From contig JQNH01000001.1 in assembly GCA_000745135.1 (NCBI GenBank), positions 1,302,001 through 1,366,000 on the forward strand: DNA of 64,000 nucleotides. Reading direction: 5' to 3'. The translations under genes were made by a program, and so were the position numbers. The stretch comes from Rhizobiales bacterium YIM 77505 (GTDB taxonomy: Bacteria; Pseudomonadota; Alphaproteobacteria; Rhizobiales; Beijerinckiaceae). Below, piece by piece: positions 62,325-64,000 of this stretch (positions are counted from its first letter, which is position 1; every line of letters starts with the position of its first letter). The notes beneath the pieces are model-generated. The model saw only the letters and a list, made by a program, of their open reading frames with translations. It had not been told where the DNA came from and searched no databases.

Positions 62325-63464
62325 ATGCCCCTTATCAGCTATCTGACCACCGTCCGCTTCGGCTTCGGCGTCCTCAAGGAGTTGCCCGACGACCTGTCGG
62401 CGCTCGGCATCAAGCGGCCGCTCATCGTCACCGACAAGGGAATTGTCGCAGCGGGCCTCCTCGATCGCCTCTTCGCGGCGCTGCCGGGCGATAACCGCCG
62501 CTTGGTGTTCGACGACGTGCCGACGAACCCCACGGAAGAGGCGGCGTTGGCCGCCCTCGATCTTTATCGGGGTGAGGCGTGCGACGGGCTCGTTGCGCTC
62601 GGCGGCGGCTCGGCCATCGATCTCGCCAAGGCAGTGGCGCTCCTGGCGACGCATCCTGAGCCTCTGTCCCAGTATGCCATGATCGAGGGCGGGGTAGCAC
62701 GCATCAGGGCTGAGGTGGCGCCGCTGATCGCCATTCCCACCACCTCCGGCACGGGCAGCGAGGTTGGACGCGGCTCGGTGATGAACCTCAAGGACGGGCG
62801 GAAGCTCGGCATCATCAGTCCGCACCTCATCCCCAAGCGCGCCATATGCGATCCCGAGCTGACCCTGGGCCTGCCGCCCCTCCTCACGGCGGCGACCGGG
62901 ATGGACGCGCTCTCCCACTGCATCGAGAGCTTCCTTACGCCCACCTACAACCCGCCGGCCGAAGGCATCGCGCTCGACGGGGCCCGCCGCATCGTGCGCC
63001 ACCTGGAGCGGGCGGTGCAGAATGGCGCCGATCGCGAGGCGCGGCAGGAGCTGATGGCCGGAGCCATGGAGGGCGGCATGACCTTCCAGAAGGGACTCGG
63101 CGCTGTTCACGGCCTTTCCCATGCGCTTGGCTCGCTCAAGGAGCCGCGGCTTCACCACGGGATGCTGAACGCGGTGCTGCTGCCGCCGGTCCTGCGCTTC
63201 AACGCCGGCCATGTGGGCGACAAATATGAGCGCCTCGCCCTCGCCATGGGCTTGTCGCCGGACACCGATCTTGCCGCCTTCATCGAGGATCTGAACGCCC
63301 GCATCGGTCTGCCGAAGTCGCTGAAGGACATGGGCGTGCCGGCCTCGGCCATCCCCGAGATGGCTCAGAAGGCGGCTCGCGACCATTGCACAGCCACCAA
63401 CCCGCGGCCGATCGGCGCGGAGGATTATGCCAGGCTCATGCGGGACAGCATCGGATCAGGCTGA
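62325..63464 (+). CDS. Iron-containing alcohol dehydrogenase
   Basis: The 379-residue group III alcohol dehydrogenase has a Rossmann-type N-terminal domain (RPLIVTDKGIVAAGLLDRL, VALGGGSAIDLAKAVALL, IPTTSGTGSEVGRGSV). Its all-helical C-terminal domain carries the metal-binding residues in ALSHCIESFL and AVHGLSHALGSLKEPRLHHGMLNAVLLP. Substrate is unknown. The ATG at 62325 has GGGAGGA upstream. The 158 bases between gor and this gene hold no gene. Confidence 0.92.
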   Translation: MPLISYLTTVRFGFGVLKELPDDLSALGIKRPLIVTDKGIVAAGLLDRLFAALPGDNRRLVFDDVPTNPTEEAALAALDLYRGEACDGLVALGGGSAIDLAKAVALLATHPEPLSQYAMIEGGVARIRAEVAPLIAIPTTSGTGSEVGRGSVMNLKDGRKLGIISPHLIPKRAICDPELTLGLPPLLTAATGMDALSHCIESFLTPTYNPPAEGIALDGARRIVRHLERAVQNGADREARQELMAGAMEGGMTFQKGLGAVHGLSHALGSLKEPRLHHGMLNAVLLPPVLRFNAGHVGDKYERLALAMGLSPDTDLAAFIEDLNARIGLPKSLKDMGVPASAIPEMAQKAARDHCTATNPRPIGAEDYARLMRDSIGSG

Positions 63465-63575
63465 GCCGCAGATCGCCGCTCGCCATCGCGGCGTCACGTC
63501 CTGTATAAGCCACGCCTCAATTCCGGCAGAATGGTGCGTTGCAGGACGTGACGCAGGGACAGGCGGGAGAAGGTC

Positions 63576-64000
63576 ATGAACGAGCGGTGGACGCCGGACA
63601 GCTGGAGGAAAAAGCCCATCCAGCAGGCTCCAACCTATCCGGACGCGGCGGCGCTGCAGAGCGTGGAGCGCCAGCTCGCCGGCTTTCCGCCGCTTGTCTT
63701 TGCAGGCGAGGCGCGCAAGCTCAAACGGGCGTTGGGCAAGGTGGCGGCCGGCGAGTCCTTCCTGCTCCAGGGAGGCGACTGCGCGGAGAGCTTCGCCGAG
63801 CATTCGGCTGACAATATTCGCGACTTCTTCCGTGTCTTCCTCCAAATGGCCGTGGTGCTGACTTTCGCCGGCTCCTGTCCGGTGGTGAAGGTCGGCCGCA
63901 TTGCGGGCCAGTTCGCAAAGCCGCGCTCGGCCCCAACGGAGAAGGCGGGCGGCGTGGAGCTGCCGAGCTACCGCGGCGACATCATCAACGACATCGAGTT
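63576..64000 (+). CDS. aroG: Class II 3-deoxy-7-phosphoheptulonate (DAHP) synthase, 5' part
   Basis: DAHP synthase condenses PEP and erythrose 4-phosphate in the first step of aromatic amino-acid synthesis. About 141 codons are present before the window ends. The start [22 protein letters not shown], then [37 protein letters not shown] (the conserved Cys of class II enzymes) and [17 protein letters not shown] identify the plant-like class II type. The ATG at 63576 has GGAGAAGG upstream. The remaining roughly 320 residues lie outside. Confidence 0.95.
   Translation, partial: MNERWTPDSWRKKPIQQAPTYPDAAALQSVERQLAGFPPLVFAGEARKLKRALGKVAAGESFLLQGGDCAESFAEHSADNIRDFFRVFLQMAVVLTFAGSCPVVKVGRIAGQFAKPRSAPTEKAGGVELPSYRGDIINDIE

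Overview
This is a GC-rich chromosomal segment of an alphaproteobacterium, almost certainly of the order Hyphomicrobiales (Rhizobiales). The evidence is gene order: lon-hupB-tRNA, rpsF-rpsR-DUF2232-rplI-dnaB-alr-radA-cvpA-purF, pdxJ-acpS-lepB-rnc-era-recO-parC and rpiA-DUF2059-gor-class II DAHP synthase. Other pointers are an ExoR-like Sel1 protein, a P25-type outer-membrane barrel, and the palindromic 'CACCTCTCCCCGG' intergenic repeats. Genus cannot be fixed from sequence alone. The window opens inside lon and closes inside a class II DAHP synthase gene.

Layout. (1) 1-1844: lon (3' part), hupB, tRNA-Val(TAC), tRNA-Asp(GTC). (2) 1845-9500: accessory region at the 3' end of tRNA-Asp. It holds a tyrosine integrase with an excisionase-like partner and a frameshifted ribbon-helix-helix gene, small orphan genes, an XRE regulator with palindromic operators, a comparatively AT-rich outer-membrane protein gene, an IS5-type remnant, a complete 1040-bp IS630-type element, and an AlpA-PAS-PAS-GAF fusion gene cut off by that IS. 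(3) 9.5-17 kb: RibD_C-type reductase, ArsC/Spx-like protein, PRC-barrel protein, a three-gene rSAM/glycosyltransferase (arsenosugar-type) cassette, ilvD and an exoR-like gene. (4) 17-26 kb: CHASE2 adenylate cyclase, xth, ceramidase-like membrane protein, secreted proteins, nnrU-like gene, YfgM-like gene, der, SDR. (5) 26-35 kb: a minus-strand housekeeping run from rpsF to purF and the SDR, with several 1-4 nt translational overlaps. (6) 35.5-42.4 kb: a plus-strand pdxJ-to-parC run. (7) 42.6-43.6 kb: second IS630 copy, differing from the first at two bases. (8) 43.6-53.7 kb: two exporters, a cytosolic MCP-PilZ receptor, moaA, DUF971 protein, then a cluster of long palindromic repeats. Among the repeats lie a SoxR-controlled flavin reductase/N-acetyltransferase operon and a DUF559 nuclease-like gene tightly enclosed by repeat arms; an L,D-transpeptidase and tRNA-Val(CAC) follow. 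(9) 53.7-64 kb: gph, rpiA, DUF2059, a tripartite tricarboxylate transporter, an O-antigen ligase-like gene, gor, an Fe-type alcohol dehydrogenase and the start of the DAHP synthase gene.

Most promising items: a SoxR box in a 19-bp-spaced divergent promoter driving a flavin reductase and a fused Rossmann/receiver-like-NAT protein; the DUF559 gene embedded in palindromic repeats, suggesting a repeat-associated nuclease; and the AlpA-sensor fusion broken by IS630. All homology calls come from reading the translated sequence; no database search was run.
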